In this document: positions 48,242-57,161 of the stretch, piece by piece
Position numbering within the stretch: the first letter of the stretch is position 1
Layout of the letters: every line of letters begins with the position of its first letter
Assembly (NCBI RefSeq): GCF_000739695.1
Contig: NZ_BBIO01000006.1
Location: forward strand, 124,001 to 188,000
Length of the DNA: 64,000 bases
Direction: 5' to 3'
Source of the DNA: Tepidicaulis marinus
GTDB lineage: Bacteria > Pseudomonadota > Alphaproteobacteria > Parvibaculales > Parvibaculaceae
Made by a program: the position numbers and the translations under genes
Notes under the pieces: generated by a model
Told to the model about the DNA's origin: nothing
The model's database searches: none
What the model saw: only the letters and a program-made list of their open reading frames with translations

Positions 48242-48838
48242 GTGACACCGCAACTCGTCATTATGTCCAAGCTGCCGCGGCTCGGGCAGGTCAAAACGCG
48301 CCTGGCGCGCGACATCGGCGCGGTGGAGGCGCTGCGTTTTTATAAAACCGCCTCCGCCGCGCTCATGCGCAAGCTGGGGCGGGACCCGCGCTGGCAAACG
48401 CTGCTCGCCGTTGCGCCAGACAGCGCGGTGGACGAGCCGGGCTTCTTCCCGCCCCATCTGCCGCTTGTGGCGCAAGGTGGCGGGGATCTAGGCGCGCGGA
48501 TGGGCCATCTCATGCGTTCCCTTGCGCCGGGACCCATCGTCATGATCGGCGGGGATATACCCGATATCGAAAGCCGGCACATTGCAGCGGCTTTCAAGGC
48601 GCTCGGCTCGCATGATGCGGTTTTCGGCCCGGCGGAAGATGGCGGCTATTGGCTCGTCGGCCTCAAGCGGTTTCCCCGCGTGCCGGAAATTTTCGGGCAG
48701 GTGCGCTGGTCGAGCGAGACGACGTTGAATGATACGCTCGCCAATCTGAAAGGCGCCCGCGTGGCACTGCTTGAAGCTTTGCCCGATATTGATACCGGCG
48801 CCGATTTTTACGCCTGGCGCGAGAAAGCGAAGCGATGA
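48242..48838 (+). CDS. TIGR04282-type glycosyltransferase (DUF2064)
   Basis: Nucleotidyltransferase-like enzyme of 198 residues. TPQLVIMSKLPRLGQVKTRLA opens the fold (as VIMSKLPRLGQVKTRLA), then GGDIPDI and DAVFGPAEDGGYWLVG. This is the DUF2064/TIGR04282 family usually paired with TIGR04283. GTG at 48242 gives the normal N-terminus. It lies 39 nt after the glycosyltransferase and overlaps the methyltransferase start (ATGA), so the three genes form one operon. Confidence 0.88.
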   Translation: MTPQLVIMSKLPRLGQVKTRLARDIGAVEALRFYKTASAALMRKLGRDPRWQTLLAVAPDSAVDEPGFFPPHLPLVAQGGGDLGARMGHLMRSLAPGPIVMIGGDIPDIESRHIAAAFKALGSHDAVFGPAEDGGYWLVGLKRFPRVPEIFGQVRWSSETTLNDTLANLKGARVALLEALPDIDTGADFYAWREKAKR

Positions 48839-49596
48839 GTGATCTCGATCCGTTCAAAGTCTTCATGGAAATCCAGCTCGGCCTGCCGCGCAACGGCCCG
48901 GGCTCGCGGGAGGCGACGCGCGCCGCTTTCAAGCTGCTGCCGCCTTTGCCAAGCGAGCCTGAAATTCTCGACCTTGGCGCAGGCCAGGGTGCAGCCACGC
49001 TGGAACTGCTACGCCTGACGGATGGGCGCGTTACCGCCGTCGACATCATGAAGCCGTTTCTCGATAGGCTGGAAGCCAATGCGGAAGGCGAAGGCGTACC
49101 AGAAACGAGGCTGCGCACGCTTTGCGCCGATTTTGAAGACCTGCATCTGCCCCAAGGCGTTTTCGATCTCATCTGGTCGGAAGGGGCGATCTACAATCTG
49201 GGCTTTGAAGAAGGGCTTGCCCTCTGGCGCCCGTTCCTTGCGCCGGGCCGCTATGCGGTGATCTCCGATTGCATTTGGAAAACGGATGAACCCTCGCTTG
49301 AAATCCGGCACTTCTGGGATGAAGCCTATCCTTCCATGGGAACGCTTGCTGAAAACGCGGCGCGGGCGCAGCGGGCCGGTTTCGAGGTGCTTGGCACGCA
49401 CTGGCTCACCGAAGATGATTGGTGGACGGAATATTATGGCCCCATGAAGGACCGTATCCGGGCACTGCTGCCCGATTATGCAGGGGCCCCCGAAGCGCTG
49501 GCCGTCTTCAAGGAAGAGGAAGAAGAGATGGAACTCTTCGAGCGCTTTCAGGATCAGTACGGCTACTGCTTTTTCGTCTTGCAGGCCAAGAGCTGA
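48835..49596 (+). CDS. Class I SAM-dependent methyltransferase
   Basis: A 253-residue methyltransferase. SAM motif I is ILDLGAGQGAATLEL (about residue 45); VTAVDIMKPFLDRLE and FDLIWSEGAIYNLGFEEGL follow. The N-terminal stretch EIQLGLPRNGPGS and the C-terminal WWTEYYGPM are typical of a widespread small-molecule methyltransferase group. I do not see the conserved Cys set of ArsM arsenite methyltransferase. Coupled by ATGA to the TIGR04282 gene. Substrate unknown. Confidence 0.85.
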   Translation: MSDLDPFKVFMEIQLGLPRNGPGSREATRAAFKLLPPLPSEPEILDLGAGQGAATLELLRLTDGRVTAVDIMKPFLDRLEANAEGEGVPETRLRTLCADFEDLHLPQGVFDLIWSEGAIYNLGFEEGLALWRPFLAPGRYAVISDCIWKTDEPSLEIRHFWDEAYPSMGTLAENAARAQRAGFEVLGTHWLTEDDWWTEYYGPMKDRIRALLPDYAGAPEALAVFKEEEEEMELFERFQDQYGYCFFVLQAKS

Positions 49597-49605
49597 GCGC
49601 GCCGC

Positions 49606-50145
49606 TTACTTCCGCCGGTGCTCTTCGAGGCGCGGCATGATCTCGACGAAATTGCAGGGCCGGTAGCGGTAATCGAGCTGGTATTTCAAAATCCCGTCCC
49701 AGCCGTCCTTGCAGGCGCCGGTGGAGCCGGGCAGGGCGAAAAGATAGGTGCCGTGGGAAACGCCTGCCGTTGCCCGCGACTGAATGGTCGAGGTGCCGAT
49801 CTTCTCATAGCTGATCTGATGGAAGAGTGCGGCAAAGCCTTCGATCTCTTTTTCATAGACCGAGTGAAAGGCTTCCGGTGTGACATCGCGCCCGGTCAGG
49901 CCCGTACCGCCGGTGGAGATGACGACATCCACATCCTTATCCGCGATCCATTTTTGCAGCTGGCTGGTAATGGCCGCCATGTCGTCTTTGACGATGGCGC
50001 GGTCCGCGAGAATGTGCCCGGCCTCCGTCAGCCGCGCCGCCAGCGTGTCGCCGGATTTGTCGTCCTCAAGGCCGCGCGTGTCCGAGACGGTCAAAACGGC
50101 AATGCGGACGGGAATGAACTCGCGGCTTTCATCGATACCGGGCAT
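49606..50145 (-). CDS. moaB: Molybdenum cofactor biosynthesis protein MoaB
   Basis: MoaB/MogA-fold protein of 179 residues that adenylates molybdopterin. VLTVSDTR, VVISTGGTGLTGRDVTPEA (GGTG motif, about residue 80) and FALPGSTGACKDGWD are conserved. AAGGAG lies 8 nt before the ATG. It is convergent with the methyltransferase and downstream of the lytic transglycosylase on the same strand; an 8-bp hairpin (50164-50186) lies between. Confidence 0.94.
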   Translation of the reverse strand: MPGIDESREFIPVRIAVLTVSDTRGLEDDKSGDTLAARLTEAGHILADRAIVKDDMAAITSQLQKWIADKDVDVVISTGGTGLTGRDVTPEAFHSVYEKEIEGFAALFHQISYEKIGTSTIQSRATAGVSHGTYLFALPGSTGACKDGWDGILKYQLDYRYRPCNFVEIMPRLEEHRRK

Positions 50146-50163
50146 GCGGGGGCTCCTTTGTTT

Positions 50164-50186
50164 CCGGCCCCGAATATAGGGGCCGG
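50164..50186. repeat. Perfect hairpin upstream of moaB
   Basis: CCGGCCCC and GGGGCCGG with a 7-nt A/T-rich loop. No T-run follows, so it is not a clear terminator. It lies 19-41 nt upstream of the moaB start. Confidence 0.35.
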
Positions 50187-50234
50187 GCCTGCCTCCTCAA
50201 AGGCCCCCGTCATCTCTATTGCGTGAGAGCGGTT

Positions 50235-52130
50235 TTAAGGCTGAAGGCTTGCCGAGCCGCGCGCGAGCTGTCCGCCCCGTTCCATCGGCTGATAAAGCGG
50301 CCAGGCGCCCGCCGCTACCGTGTCGAGCGAGGGGGAAAGCTGGCCGAGCCTGTCCCGGTACATCCAAAGATTGGTGATCACGCGTTCCACATAGCCGCGC
50401 GTTTCCGCCGCCGGAATGCTTTCAAGGAAAAGCAGCGGGTCTTCGCGGTAATCCACCTGCTTTAGCCAGCGGTTGAGATTGCCGGGTCCGCCATTATAAG
50501 CGGCGGCGAGCATGATGAGATTGCCATGGGGATCGCCCATATTCATCAGTTCCTGCAGATATTGCTGGCCGAGCGAGGCATTGAAGGAAGGCTCGAAAAG
50601 CTTGTCGCGGTTCGAGCGGCGCAAGGAGCGGTCCTGCGTAATGTGGCTGGCGGTGGCTGGCATGATCTGCATGAGCCCGCGCGCACCGGCATAGGATTTC
50701 GCCTGCGGCTGGAACTTGCTTTCCTGGCGCATGAAGGCAAAGAGCAGAGCGCGGTCGACGCGGAAGCCCTCGCTCGGCGCATAATCGGGTACGGGAAAAA
50801 GCCCCGCATTGACGACGAAGGCGCGGTGCCCGCTGCCGCTTTGCGCGGCGCGGTAAGAGGCGGGAATATGCGCGGCGCTTGCCACTTGCAGCTGCGTGGC
50901 GGGCAGTTTCAGCGCCTCGGCAAGCGCGATGAGCGCCGTATCGAGGCCTTCATCGACGCGGCCATGGGCGCGCATCAATTCTTCCTCGGCCATGTCGCGC
51001 CGGCCGATTTCGGTAAGCGCAATGGCGCGGCGCACGGCAGGTTCCGTGAGCAGCAATTTATAGCCTGCCTCATCGAGCGGCTGGCGCAGCCAGACGAATT
51101 CCACCTCATCGCCAAGCTGGCGGGCGGCGAGGATGCCGTAGAAGGTGGCGCCGGTGCCGGCGGCGATTTCCAGCATCTCGGCAACGTGCTCCGGCTGGCG
51201 GCTGGCAAGATAAGCCCGCGCCGCCCAGAAACCGCCCGCGGCCCGTGTCCAGTCGTTGACGTTTTGGGCGCGCGCCAGCACGGCGAAATAACCTGCCGCC
51301 TTTGCCGGTTCATCCATGCGCCAGGAGGCAAGACCTGCATACCAATAGGCAAGCGGTACGCCTTCGCCGGAGCGTTTAAGGGCGGTCAGTGCTTCTTCAT
51401 AGGCCCGGTCGTTGCGGTCCTCGATGAAATAGGACCCGGCGATGCGCGTCAGGATCGTGTCATATTCAAGCGCGCTCAAAGAGCCGCGTACCCGGTTGAG
51501 ATAGCCGAGCGCCTGGGTCGGGCGTTCGCGGCGCAAATAGCTGCGCACGCGGTAATTGGCTTTGCGGTAGCTGCTGGAGAAGCTGCGCTGGGTGGCGGCG
51601 ACGGAATAAGCCGTATCGTTGCGCTGCCGGTAAACGCGGCGCAGCGGCTGGGCCGGATAGGCCGCACCGCGCGGACGGCGCTTCATGGCAAGCTTGTAAA
51701 TCTTCGAGGCGCCCGGGTGGTCGTTGTAAAGATCGAGCCAGCTTTTCAGCTCGGAGAATTTGGAGCGGTAAGCGGTGGGGTGCATGTAGCGCTGGTAAAG
51801 CACATGGCCCATCAGCGCGCGTTCTTGCAGGTTGCCGATCAGCCGGTCCGCCTCGCCCCAGCGGCCTTGTTCCTGCAGCCGGAAAATCTGGCGGTAGCGG
51901 GCCTGATCTTGCTCGCTCAAAAGTGCCGGGGTGACGCCCGTCAACCCGCCCGCGCCATAGCTCCCGGCTTTGGCCGCACCGGTACCGAGCGCCAGAAACA
52001 GCGCCATTGCGATCAGAAAGAAGAATCCGGAGAAAAGCGCGGCCCGTTTTACGGTCTCCGCCTCGTTTCGCGCACAATATGCGCGTGCTGCGGCGGTTTT
52101 GGCCGCGGCGCCCTGCCTCATGCCCCTCAT
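50235..52130 (-). CDS. Soluble-type lytic murein transglycosylase
   Basis: Periplasmic peptidoglycan lyase of about 631 residues. After a membrane/signal segment (LFSGFFFLIAMALFLALGTG), a long helical U-shaped superhelix domain (about 60-440) precedes the SLT catalytic domain: MRQESKFQPQAKSYAGARGLMQIMP (catalytic Glu in RQESKF, about 486) and AAYNGGPGNLNRW. I chose 52130; starts at 52148 (TTG) or 52121 are also possible. Downstream moaB is 89 nt away. Confidence 0.92.
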   Translation of the reverse strand: MRGMRQGAAAKTAAARAYCARNEAETVKRAALFSGFFFLIAMALFLALGTGAAKAGSYGAGGLTGVTPALLSEQDQARYRQIFRLQEQGRWGEADRLIGNLQERALMGHVLYQRYMHPTAYRSKFSELKSWLDLYNDHPGASKIYKLAMKRRPRGAAYPAQPLRRVYRQRNDTAYSVAATQRSFSSSYRKANYRVRSYLRRERPTQALGYLNRVRGSLSALEYDTILTRIAGSYFIEDRNDRAYEEALTALKRSGEGVPLAYWYAGLASWRMDEPAKAAGYFAVLARAQNVNDWTRAAGGFWAARAYLASRQPEHVAEMLEIAAGTGATFYGILAARQLGDEVEFVWLRQPLDEAGYKLLLTEPAVRRAIALTEIGRRDMAEEELMRAHGRVDEGLDTALIALAEALKLPATQLQVASAAHIPASYRAAQSGSGHRAFVVNAGLFPVPDYAPSEGFRVDRALLFAFMRQESKFQPQAKSYAGARGLMQIMPATASHITQDRSLRRSNRDKLFEPSFNASLGQQYLQELMNMGDPHGNLIMLAAAYNGGPGNLNRWLKQVDYREDPLLFLESIPAAETRGYVERVITNLWMYRDRLGQLSPSLDTVAAGAWPLYQPMERGGQLARGSASLQP

Positions 52131-52277
52131 GTCGCAAGCGCCCCCCAAGCGCAGCTTTCGATACTCACGTTACTTTTCCCATCATGACAAGGCCGGCCCG
52201 CCGCCTCAAGAACGGTTTCGTGAAATGTTTAACGAACCGCGCAAAGCGGCGGAAAACCTAACTTTAGGGGGAAAAGA

Positions 52278-53156
52278 TTAAGCTTCCGGGAGGGAGGAGA
52301 GCTTTTCGCGCAGCTTCAAAAGGTCGCGCCAGGCCAGCTGTTTCTGGGCCGGCTGGCGCAGCAGATAGGCCGGGTGCAGGAGGGGCAGGGCCGGGACCTC
52401 GCGCCCGGCAATGCTGTAAACCGCCCATTTTCCGCGCAGCCGCATAATGCCCGTGGTGGTGCCCAGCATCTGCTTGGCCGAAACACCGCCCAGAAAGGCA
52501 ATGACATCCGGATTGACGAGCTCGATATGCCGCTCGATGAAGGGGCGGCACATGGCCAGTTCCCCATCCGTCGGGTTGCGGTTGCCGGGCGGGCGCCAAG
52601 GCAGGACATTGGCGATATAGGCGTTCTCGCGGCTATAGCCTATGGCACCCAGCATCCGGTCCAGCAATTGCCCGGAGCGGCCGACGAAAGGCTTGCCCTG
52701 AATATCTTCATCCCGCCCCGGCGCTTCGCCGACCAGCATCAGCCGTGCCTTCGGGTTGCCGTCGGAAAAGACGAGGTTCTTTGCGGTCTGTTTAAGGGCG
52801 CAGAGATCGAATCGCTCCAGCGCCTCGCGCAGTTCCTCGAGCGAAGCGCAGTTTGCGGCGATTTCCCGCGCCGTTTCCGCTTCCTGCAGCCCCTCGAGCG
52901 GAATGGCGGCGGGGGTGGAAATCGCGGGCTGGCTTTGGCTCTGGCGGGGCGGCAGGAGGCGTCCGCCCGTTGCAGGCGGTTCGCCGGGAGCGGCGCCCGG
53001 CTGCGCCGCCGCTTTGACGGTCTCGGGCAGGGAGTAATTGTCCACCGGCGTGTCCTGAACGAGCTCGCTCACCCCCGCCTCGGCGAAAAACTCCAGCAAA
53101 GCCAGGGCTTCTGCCGGATCAAGCGGGGTATCGGAAGAGGCGTTTTGCTCGTTCAT
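52278..53156 (-). CDS. Uracil-DNA glycosylase, family 4-like
   Basis: Removes uracil from DNA; 292 residues. Motif A is [19 protein letters not shown] and motif B is [13 protein letters not shown], typical of family 4/5 enzymes; [13 protein letters not shown] lies between. The N-terminal 120 residues are Pro/Gln-rich and low complexity. Only one Cys precedes motif A ([11 protein letters not shown]), so the classical CxxC half of the [4Fe-4S] site is not seen. ATG at 53156 or 53174 could be the start. Confidence 0.88.
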   Translation of the reverse strand: MNEQNASSDTPLDPAEALALLEFFAEAGVSELVQDTPVDNYSLPETVKAAAQPGAAPGEPPATGGRLLPPRQSQSQPAISTPAAIPLEGLQEAETAREIAANCASLEELREALERFDLCALKQTAKNLVFSDGNPKARLMLVGEAPGRDEDIQGKPFVGRSGQLLDRMLGAIGYSRENAYIANVLPWRPPGNRNPTDGELAMCRPFIERHIELVNPDVIAFLGGVSAKQMLGTTTGIMRLRGKWAVYSIAGREVPALPLLHPAYLLRQPAQKQLAWRDLLKLREKLSSLPEA

Positions 53157-53174
53157 GGTCCAGTGGGTGTTCAT

Positions 53175-53500
53175 TGGCGGTCAAAGAGGCGCTGCCGGCA
53201 TGGCCTGCGCACTTCCATGCCCTAAATCATGGTCACGAACCATAGTCCTCCCCCGATTGTGACCCAAGGGTCTTGTCACAGGAAGGCAGGGCGGGACGTC
53301 ATTTTCTACGCGATTTCAGGCAGTTGTGGAAAAAAATGGGAGAATGAAGCAATGCGGAGAATGTTGACCTGAACGCGGCAACGCCTCATAAGAGGGCAAT
53401 TTTGTGCCCCCGCACCGGATTCTCCCTTTATGTAGAAGGGTTTTGACGGCCAAGCGGCCGGGCGAATGATTTACTTCCCCTGGTGGGATGAGGAGGAAGG
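53175..53500. other. Intergenic region upstream of ETF-QO
   Basis: No gene seen. A perfect TGTGAC-N11-GTCACA inverted repeat lies at 53258-53280. A promoter for the ETF-QO gene, TTGACC-N17-CATAAG, lies at 53364-53392. A small GGGCA...TGCCC hairpin lies in the leader around 53394-53410. The uracil-DNA glycosylase promoter must also be in this region. Confidence 0.5.
53364..53392 (+). promoter_or_regulatory. ETF-QO promoter
   Basis: TTGACC (53364-53369), 17-bp spacer, CATAAG (53387-53392), giving a leader of about 100 nt before the ETF-QO ATG. Confidence 0.5.
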
Positions 53501-55180
53501 ATGAGCGAAGACAATCCGGCGCTCGCCGAGCGCGAATACATGGACTATGACGTTGTGATCGTCGGCGGCGGCCCGGCAGGGCTTGCAGCCGCTATTCGCC
53601 TGCGTCAGCTGGCGATCGAGGAGGATTTCGATCTTTCCGTGACCGTGCTGGAAAAAGGCTCGGAAGTCGGCGCTCATATCCTCTCCGGCGCGGTGATCGA
53701 CCCGGTTGCGCTGAACGAGCTGATTCCCGACTGGAAAGAAAAAGGCGCGCCGATCGACACGCCCGTCACGGACGACCATTTCATCTATCTGGGCCCGTCG
53801 GGCGGGCTGCGGCTGCCGAATTTCTTCATGCCGCCGCTGATGAACAACCACGGCAATTACATTGTTTCTCTGGGCGAAGTGTGCCGCTGGCTCGCCGCTC
53901 AGGCCGAAGAACTGGGCGTGGAAATCTACCCCGGCTTTGCCGCCGCCGAGATACTTTACAATGAAGACGGCAGCGTGCGCGGCGTTGCGACGAACGATAT
54001 GGGCATCGGCAAGGACGGCCAGCCCAAGGACACGTTCATGCGCGGCATGGAACTGCGCGGCAAATACACGCTGATCGGCGAAGGGGTGCGCGGCTCGCTT
54101 TCCAAAGAGCTGATCCGCAAGTTCAATCTGGACGAAGGCCGCGAGCCGCAGAAATTCGGCATCGGCATCAAGGAGCTTTGGGAGGTCGATCCTTCCAAGC
54201 ATAAGAAGGGCCTTGTGCAGCACACGATGGGCTGGCCCCTCGACAACAAGACCGGCGGCGGTTCCTTCCTCTACCATTTCGGGGAAAACCTGGTGTCGGT
54301 GGGCTTCGTGGTGCATCTGAACTACCAGAACCCCTATCTTTCGCCCTTCGACGAGTTTCAGCGGATGAAGACGCATCCGGTGATCCGCGAGACGTTCGAA
54401 GGCGGGCGGCGCATTGCCTATGGCGCGCGCGCCATTACCGAGGGCGGTTTCCAGTCCGTGCCGAAGCTCACCTTCCCGGGCGGCGCGCTGATCGGCTGTT
54501 CGGCAGGCTTCGTCAACGTGCCCCGCATCAAGGGCTCGCACAACGCCATGGCCACCGGCATGATGGCGGCGGAAGCGGCCTTTGAAGCGGTGAAGGACGG
54601 GCGTCAGGGTGATGAGCTTGCCGCTTATCCCGCCGCTTATGAAAAGAGCCACGTCTATAAGGACCTGAAGCGCGTGCGGAACGTCAAACCGCTCTGGTCG
54701 CGCCTCGGCACTGTGCTCGGCGTCGGCCTTGGCGGCATCGACATGTGGATGAACCAGCTCGGTATTGGTCTTCCCTTCACCTTGAAGCACAAGAAGCCCG
54801 ACCATGCCTCGCTCAAGAAAGCGAGCGAGTGCAAGCCGATCGACTACCCGAAGCCCGACGGCAAGCTGACCTTCGACAAGCTGTCTTCCGTGTTCCTCTC
54901 CGCGACGAACCACGAAGAAGACCAGCCTGTGCATTTGAAACTGAAGGACGAGACGGTTCCGATCAATTTCAACCTGCCCACCTATGACGAACCGGCGCAG
55001 CGCTATTGCCCGGCCGGCGTTTACGAAGTGGTGCGGGACGATGACGGCTCCAATCCGCGCTTCCAGATCAATGCGCAAAACTGCGTCCATTGTAAAACCT
55101 GCGACATCAAGGACCCGACGCAGAACATCAACTGGACGGTGCCGGAAGGCGGCGGCGGGCCTAATTACCCGAATATGTAA
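53501..55180 (+). CDS. Electron transfer flavoprotein-ubiquinone oxidoreductase
   Basis: Membrane-peripheral flavoprotein of 559 residues passing electrons from ETF to ubiquinone. FAD-binding VVIVGGGPAGLAAAIRLRQ is near residue 13; EKGSEVGAHILSGAVIDP and AEGVRGSLSK-like GEGVRGSLSK follow; the C-terminal [4Fe-4S] domain has CPAGVYEV and NCVHCKTCDIKDPTQNI. GGAGGAAGG precedes the ATG. It would oxidise the ETF whose beta subunit may be methylated by the enzyme at 2665-3381. Confidence 0.95.
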   Translation: MSEDNPALAEREYMDYDVVIVGGGPAGLAAAIRLRQLAIEEDFDLSVTVLEKGSEVGAHILSGAVIDPVALNELIPDWKEKGAPIDTPVTDDHFIYLGPSGGLRLPNFFMPPLMNNHGNYIVSLGEVCRWLAAQAEELGVEIYPGFAAAEILYNEDGSVRGVATNDMGIGKDGQPKDTFMRGMELRGKYTLIGEGVRGSLSKELIRKFNLDEGREPQKFGIGIKELWEVDPSKHKKGLVQHTMGWPLDNKTGGGSFLYHFGENLVSVGFVVHLNYQNPYLSPFDEFQRMKTHPVIRETFEGGRRIAYGARAITEGGFQSVPKLTFPGGALIGCSAGFVNVPRIKGSHNAMATGMMAAEAAFEAVKDGRQGDELAAYPAAYEKSHVYKDLKRVRNVKPLWSRLGTVLGVGLGGIDMWMNQLGIGLPFTLKHKKPDHASLKKASECKPIDYPKPDGKLTFDKLSSVFLSATNHEEDQPVHLKLKDETVPINFNLPTYDEPAQRYCPAGVYEVVRDDDGSNPRFQINAQNCVHCKTCDIKDPTQNINWTVPEGGGGPNYPNM

Positions 55181-55348
55181 ACGGGTATCGCTGCCGGCGG
55201 CGGCTGGCGGGGCATCCGCGGGGCAATTGCAAGCTGGCGCGGGGCGGGCATTTCACTATGATGAAAATGCGCGCGCTGCCCGCCCGCGCCCCCGAAACCG
55301 GGAGTATTGCCGGGCCAAAGGCCTGAGTTCGCGAAGCCGGAGGAAAGC

Positions 55349-57157
55349 GTGGAAGTCCAGTCTTGCAGCGCCAGCCAATCGATGACTGTTAAAGGCGGGG
55401 CGGCCAAACGCTCTTTTGCCGCGGCTTTGGCCGTGACGGCGGCTCTGGCGCTGAGCGGCTGCGCGGGGCTGGGCAGTTCTTTCGGTCAATCCGCGCGCAA
55501 TACCGACACGCCGTTCGGTAATTATCTGGCGGGCCGCTATGCCGGCGCCGAGCGCGATCTCGATGCCGCGTCCAGCTTTCTCGGCAAGGCGATGGAACAG
55601 GACCCCGATAATTCGGTCCTGATCGAGCGCGCCTTTATCGTTGCCATTTCCGCAGGCGATATGGATGAGGCGGCGGCGCTTGCCGAAAAGTCCCTGGAGA
55701 CAGGCGGGGAAGAACGCCTCGCCCGTCTCGTTCTTGCACTCAGCGCGCTGAAATCGGGCGATTATGAGGATGCCGACCGGCATATCCGCGAGGCGGCGCC
55801 CGGGCCTTTTACCGCTCTGATCGGCACGCTCACCCGCGCCTGGGCCGCGGCGGGGCAAGGTGACGGCGATGCGGCAAACGCTATCCTCGACACGTTCAAG
55901 GGCCGTCCGGCTTTCGAGCTTTTCCGCGCCTATCATGCCGCGCTGATCGCGGAATATCTGGACCAGCCGGAAGCTGCCGATACCGCGTACCGGGAGGCGG
56001 TCTCTGCGTCTGCCGGCGCAAGCCTGCGGGTGGTGGAGGCCTATGGGCGCTTTTTGGAGCGCACGGGGCGGACCGATGAGGCTGCCAGTCTGTACCGCGA
56101 TTATGAAGCGCTTTCACCTGAGCATCCGCTAATGAAAGCCAATCTTGCGCGCATCGCCAAGGGCACAAAACCGGAGCCGCTCGTCACCCATCCGGCGGAA
56201 GGCGCAGCCGAAGCGCTTTATGGGCTGGGCAGCGCGCTTGCGCAGGAAAGCGGGCTCGATCTTTCCATCGTCTATTTGCAGCTCGGTCTTTATCTGCGCC
56301 CCGATTTCGATGTGGCGCGCATTCTGCTCGGCGATATTTACGAGCGCGCGCAGGACTGGAAGACGGCCATCACGACCTATGAAGGCGTCGACAGCTCATC
56401 GCCGCTGCGCCCCAATGCCGATATTCAGATCGCCATCAATTACGACCGGCTTGAAAAGACGGATGAGGCGGAAGCGCGTCTGCGCGACCTGCAGGAGCGG
56501 ATGCCCGGCAGCATCGATCCGGTGGTGGCGCTTGGCGATATTTTCCGCGCGCAGGAACTGTATGCGGAAGCGGCCAAGGAATATACGAAAGCCATCGGCA
56601 TTCTGGGCGAGGTCGGCCCGGAAAACTGGTCGGTGCTTTATGCCCGCGGCGTCTGCTATGAGCGGTTGAAGCGCTGGCCGGAGGCGGAAAAGGATTTGAA
56701 GCGCGCCCTTGTGCTCTCCGATGAACATCCGCTTGTGCTCAATTATCTCGGCTATTCCTGGGTCGATCAGAAGCTCAATCTCGACACGGCCATGGAAATG
56801 ATCCGCAAGGCCGTCGATCAGCGCCCGCAGGACGGGTTCATCGTCGACAGCCTTGGCTGGGCGCATTACCGGCTCGGCAATTACGAAGAAGCGGTCAAAC
56901 ATCTGGAGCGGGCGGTGGTGTTGCAGCCGGACGATCCGGTAATCAACGATCATCTGGGCGATGCGCTTTGGAAAGTCGGCCGTAAGATCGAGGCGCGCTT
57001 CCAGTGGCGCCATGCGCTCGAAATGAAGCCGGAAGAAGATCTCGTGCCGCAGATCGAAGCCAAGATCGAATACGGTCTTGAAGGGGCAGGCGCGCGCCAG
57101 CGCGGCGAGGCCGATTTGCCCGAGCCTGCAAACGGGACCGAAGACAAGGGCGCCTGA
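55349..57157 (+). CDS. Tetratricopeptide-repeat lipoprotein
   Basis: A 602-residue exported protein with a lipobox ending LSGC (Cys about residue 35) and many TPR units from about 50 to 580, for example FLGKAMEQDPDNSVLIERAF and AVKHLERAVVLQPDDPVINDHLGDALWK (given as HLERAVVLQPDDPVINDHLG). The C-terminal part YSWVDQKLNLDTAMEMI and DSLGWAHYRLGNY is common in alphaproteobacterial TPR lipoproteins. The GTG at 55349 has GGAGG 5 nt upstream; an ATG at 55382 would still leave a signal peptide. Partner proteins are unknown. ispE starts 4 nt after the stop. Confidence 0.85.
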   Translation: MEVQSCSASQSMTVKGGAAKRSFAAALAVTAALALSGCAGLGSSFGQSARNTDTPFGNYLAGRYAGAERDLDAASSFLGKAMEQDPDNSVLIERAFIVAISAGDMDEAAALAEKSLETGGEERLARLVLALSALKSGDYEDADRHIREAAPGPFTALIGTLTRAWAAAGQGDGDAANAILDTFKGRPAFELFRAYHAALIAEYLDQPEAADTAYREAVSASAGASLRVVEAYGRFLERTGRTDEAASLYRDYEALSPEHPLMKANLARIAKGTKPEPLVTHPAEGAAEALYGLGSALAQESGLDLSIVYLQLGLYLRPDFDVARILLGDIYERAQDWKTAITTYEGVDSSSPLRPNADIQIAINYDRLEKTDEAEARLRDLQERMPGSIDPVVALGDIFRAQELYAEAAKEYTKAIGILGEVGPENWSVLYARGVCYERLKRWPEAEKDLKRALVLSDEHPLVLNYLGYSWVDQKLNLDTAMEMIRKAVDQRPQDGFIVDSLGWAHYRLGNYEEAVKHLERAVVLQPDDPVINDHLGDALWKVGRKIEARFQWRHALEMKPEEDLVPQIEAKIEYGLEGAGARQRGEADLPEPANGTEDKGA

Positions 57158-57161
57158 TCTC

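Noticed and set aside
48835-49596. ArsM arsenite methyltransferase
   Set aside because: The conserved Cys residues of ArsM are not seen; motifs fit a generic small-molecule methyltransferase group.
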